Shown here in pieces: positions 23,441 through 25,549 of a stretch of 25,549 bases of DNA (position 1 is its first letter; every line of letters starts with the position of its first letter). The stretch spans positions 1 to 25,549 of the IMG/VR virus record IMGVR_UViG_3300006803_000089. One strand, given 5' to 3'. Below the pieces are notes generated by a model, which was given only the letters and a program-made list of their open reading frames with translations, made no database searches and was not told the origin of the DNA. Position numbers and translations under genes: made by a program. The DNA comes from a virus.

Positions 23441-25549
23441 TCATCGTATATTCGTCACTCTGCCTCGGCTTAAATCACTTCCCAAGCTAGCTGTATTTCT
23501 TTCAATTTTTGAATCAATTTCTTTTTGTTGAGTTAATATCATCAGCATTCTGGACATAAGTGTATTTAACTCTTTGATTGATTCACCAAGCTCTTGATTG
23601 GAAGTTTTCATAGTTTCAGTTAACATGTCCTTTAAATTATCAATGGTATTTGTAAGTGGGCCTATATCAATATCTGAAACTAATAATTGAGCATCTGAGT
23701 TACCCTTTTCAATAGACGTTGGTTTTAAATTAAAAGACTGCGTTTTTGATGAATTGAAATCAGAAATCATTGTTCCCAATGGACTATCAATAGGAATTAC
23801 TGCTTCCATTCCATGCAGCATGGCTAATTTCCCAGTACCAAAATTTTCAAATCCAGTAGTTCCTTGACTAAATCCTGGAACATCAAGAACTGTGCCTCCT
23901 AACGACTCAATTTTAGAATTCAATTCTGTTATTTGATCTCTTGCCCATTGCTGACCTTTATCTTCATTCCCCCAGAACTCATTATTGCCAGAAAGTGAAC
24001 TAGTTACCCTATTAATCATATTCTGTGTTTGGGCAGTAGTTCTTTCTAAATCTGTTTGAAGTAACCCTCTATCACGCAGTTCACCGTAAATTGATTTTAG
24101 CAAGTCTCGCTGTTCCTGTGTCCCACGGTCACTTGCTGCTTTTCTAGTAAGTGCATTTATAGCAGCTTGGTTATTGGGAATAATAGATGAATTGTCTTTT
24201 ATTTCTTGAAATAATTTTTGTTGATCCTCTGACAAAGTTGGTAAAATTTCTGCAATTGAACTTGCTACTCTTTGTTGTTCTTCACCTGTTATATTTGCAA
24301 ATTGACTTAACTGGCTTCCTACAATTTCACCAAAATTTTGCGCAGCATTGCTATCAGCGGAGCCAGGCCTTGATAAATCAGAAAGTGCCACATCTTCCCT
24401 ACTTGCACCTGTCAATAATCTATAAAAAGAATTATTAATAAACGCACGATGCATTGAGTTTATTAAATCTTCAAATAAATTTTTGATAGTGTTACGCATT
24501 TCTTGACTTTCAGAACTATTCCAAAAATTACTAAACTCAGTTGAAAAACCTGATAATAGTGATCTCGTGCCATCTTTAACAGATTGAATAATTCCATTAT
24601 CTGAAAATAATTTTTTAATCCCATCAGTCATTGCTCCCAAAACACCACCTTGTCTTTGTATACTAGATTCCAAATCTCTAGGGTCAACATCAACTTCTTT
24701 TCCTAAGAATATATCTTTAAGGTAATTGGTTATTGTGGCCCAAAATCCCTGGGATTTCATATCTGATATGAAAGATTTAAAAAATGATGCTAGCTTGTTA
24801 ACAGATGTTTTCATCAACTCTACACCATCATCACTGGTAAAGAAATCTGCCAATGATTCAAATCCATCTTCAATTAATCCAAATATACCACTGTCAATGA
24901 ATGCAACTTGCAAATCTCCACGAATGCGATTCACCGTTTCAGCAAAAGTTAATATTGAGTTGTCACGTCCCTGTGCTTTACGCATTTCATCTTGTTGTCT
25001 GTTGAACTGCTCGTCTGTAAGAAGTCTCTCGTTATATAGCTCAGATGCCACATCTATTACCGCAGCCACTTTGGAATTACTATTCATTAGCCCTTGAAGT
25101 TGGTCTTTATTTGCAGTCTCGAATATGTTTACATCGTTACGAACCCGTGCTTTAAAATTATTAAATTGCAAATCTGACATTTTTTTAACATTCGCAGCTT
25201 CATTTCTAAATGTTTTACTCAATCCCCAAAGACCCTGTGTCATTTCATTATTCGGTAACCCATCAGCCATATCAACAATTGCAGTCTTTAACAATTGACC
25301 CGATTGCATTAAGTTAGCCACAAAACGATCTCGGTCGCTGCTATCTATAGCAGCTATGGCAGTTCTCGATCTACTATCAGACAATGTTTGATTCAGTTCT
25401 TGAGCAATTTGATCTCTTCTTTTCCCAGTTAACACGCTCAATTTTTGTAATTGAATTGCATAGTCAGCAGTACCCTGAGCAGTAATCCTGCGCTGAGCAC
25501 GATCAGCACCATAAATCCTAGCTTGTGTCTCTGCATATTCCAGCAAAGT
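23441..25549 (-). CDS. Tail tape-measure-like structural protein (5' end cut by window)
   Basis: The frame is open to the window edge; the first visible codons (ACT, TTG) are internal, so the N-terminus lies outside. At least 702 residues are present, mostly alpha-helical and rich in Asn, Gln, Ser and Asp. Short amphipathic segments (GIFGLIEDGFESLADFFTSD, MKTSVNKLASFFKSFISDMK) resemble those of tail tape-measure proteins. Near the C-terminus, TTGFENFGTGKLAMLHGMEA followed by VIPIDSPLG is the L-H-G-x-E-A-V-I-P motif typical of tape-measure C-terminal regions. Another helical segment (DNLKDMLTETMKTSNQELGE) precedes the end, NTASLGSDLSRGRVTNIR. In T4 the tape measure (gp29) is elsewhere, so this gene could be a marine-type second internal tail or head protein. 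A tape-measure or ejected-protein role is inferred. Confidence 0.7.
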   Translation of the reverse strand, partial: TLLEYAETQARIYGADRAQRRITAQGTADYAIQLQKLSVLTGKRRDQIAQELNQTLSDSRSRTAIAAIDSSDRDRFVANLMQSGQLLKTAIVDMADGLPNNEMTQGLWGLSKTFRNEAANVKKMSDLQFNNFKARVRNDVNIFETANKDQLQGLMNSNSKVAAVIDVASELYNERLLTDEQFNRQQDEMRKAQGRDNSILTFAETVNRIRGDLQVAFIDSGIFGLIEDGFESLADFFTSDDGVELMKTSVNKLASFFKSFISDMKSQGFWATITNYLKDIFLGKEVDVDPRDLESSIQRQGGVLGAMTDGIKKLFSDNGIIQSVKDGTRSLLSGFSTEFSNFWNSSESQEMRNTIKNLFEDLINSMHRAFINNSFYRLLTGASREDVALSDLSRPGSADSNAAQNFGEIVGSQLSQFANITGEEQQRVASSIAEILPTLSEDQQKLFQEIKDNSSIIPNNQAAINALTRKAASDRGTQEQRDLLKSIYGELRDRGLLQTDLERTTAQTQNMINRVTSSLSGNNEFWGNEDKGQQWARDQITELNSKIESLGGTVLDVPGFSQGTTGFENFGTGKLAMLHGMEAVIPIDSPLGTMISDFNSSKTQSFNLKPTSIEKGNSDAQLLVSDIDIGPLTNTIDNLKDMLTETMKTSNQELGESIKELNTLMSRMLMILTQQKEIDSKIERNTASLGSDLSRGRVTNIR

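Overview
The window is the late virion-structure region of a T4-like myovirus (tailed phage). Portal, prohead core, prohead protease, scaffold and major capsid proteins lie in the T4 order 20-67-21-22-23. They are followed by a large block of fibre and appendage genes. The DNA is AT-rich, and the fibre proteins (GYTGS collagen-like repeats, LamG plus propeller repeats, a giant beta-helix protein) resemble those of marine T4-like phages of cyanobacteria, SAR11 and similar hosts. The exact host cannot be read from the sequence. Every gene I can support is on the minus strand, so transcription runs from high to low coordinates; no plus-strand gene is convincing.

Head module (25549 to 16803). The first gene is the C-terminal part of a tail tape-measure-like protein that runs off the window edge. 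Then come the portal protein (gp20), a small 84-aa protein, a 199-aa protein that looks like a DUF115/sialyltransferase-type enzyme with a TTG start, a large acidic core protein with a gp67-like N-terminus, protease gp21, scaffold gp22 and capsid gp23. A terminator-like hairpin separates the 199-aa gene from the core-protein gene. A strong C(UUCG)G terminator follows gp23.

Transition (16784 to 15728). A 187-aa protein of unknown function has its own ribosome site and a possible promoter. It is followed by about 280 non-coding bases rich in small hairpins and then a second clear terminator. A late-type promoter directly after that terminator restarts transcription into the fibre block.

Fibre and appendage module (15727 to 1). 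Genes of 145, 326, 112 and 174 aa are followed by a likely 24-aa micro-ORF. Next come a 327-aa fibre protein with a YadA-head-like segment, a 1458-aa protein with a beta-helix domain and about six alpha-helical C-x-R-D repeats, a 154-aa protein, a 1683-aa collagen-like fibre with recently expanded 228-bp and 18-bp tandem repeats, a polyglycine-rich tip protein, a 98-aa protein, and a LamG plus propeller-repeat protein cut by the window edge. Tight overlaps (TAATG, ATGA) within this block suggest translational coupling.

Regulation. Exact or near matches to the T4 late-promoter element TATAAATA occur at gene starts (1198-1211, 13351, 15808, 21677), suggesting a gp55-like late sigma system. The most unusual points are the giant repeat protein, the glycosyltransferase-like gene inside the head operon, the structured region after the 187-aa gene, and the micro-ORF.
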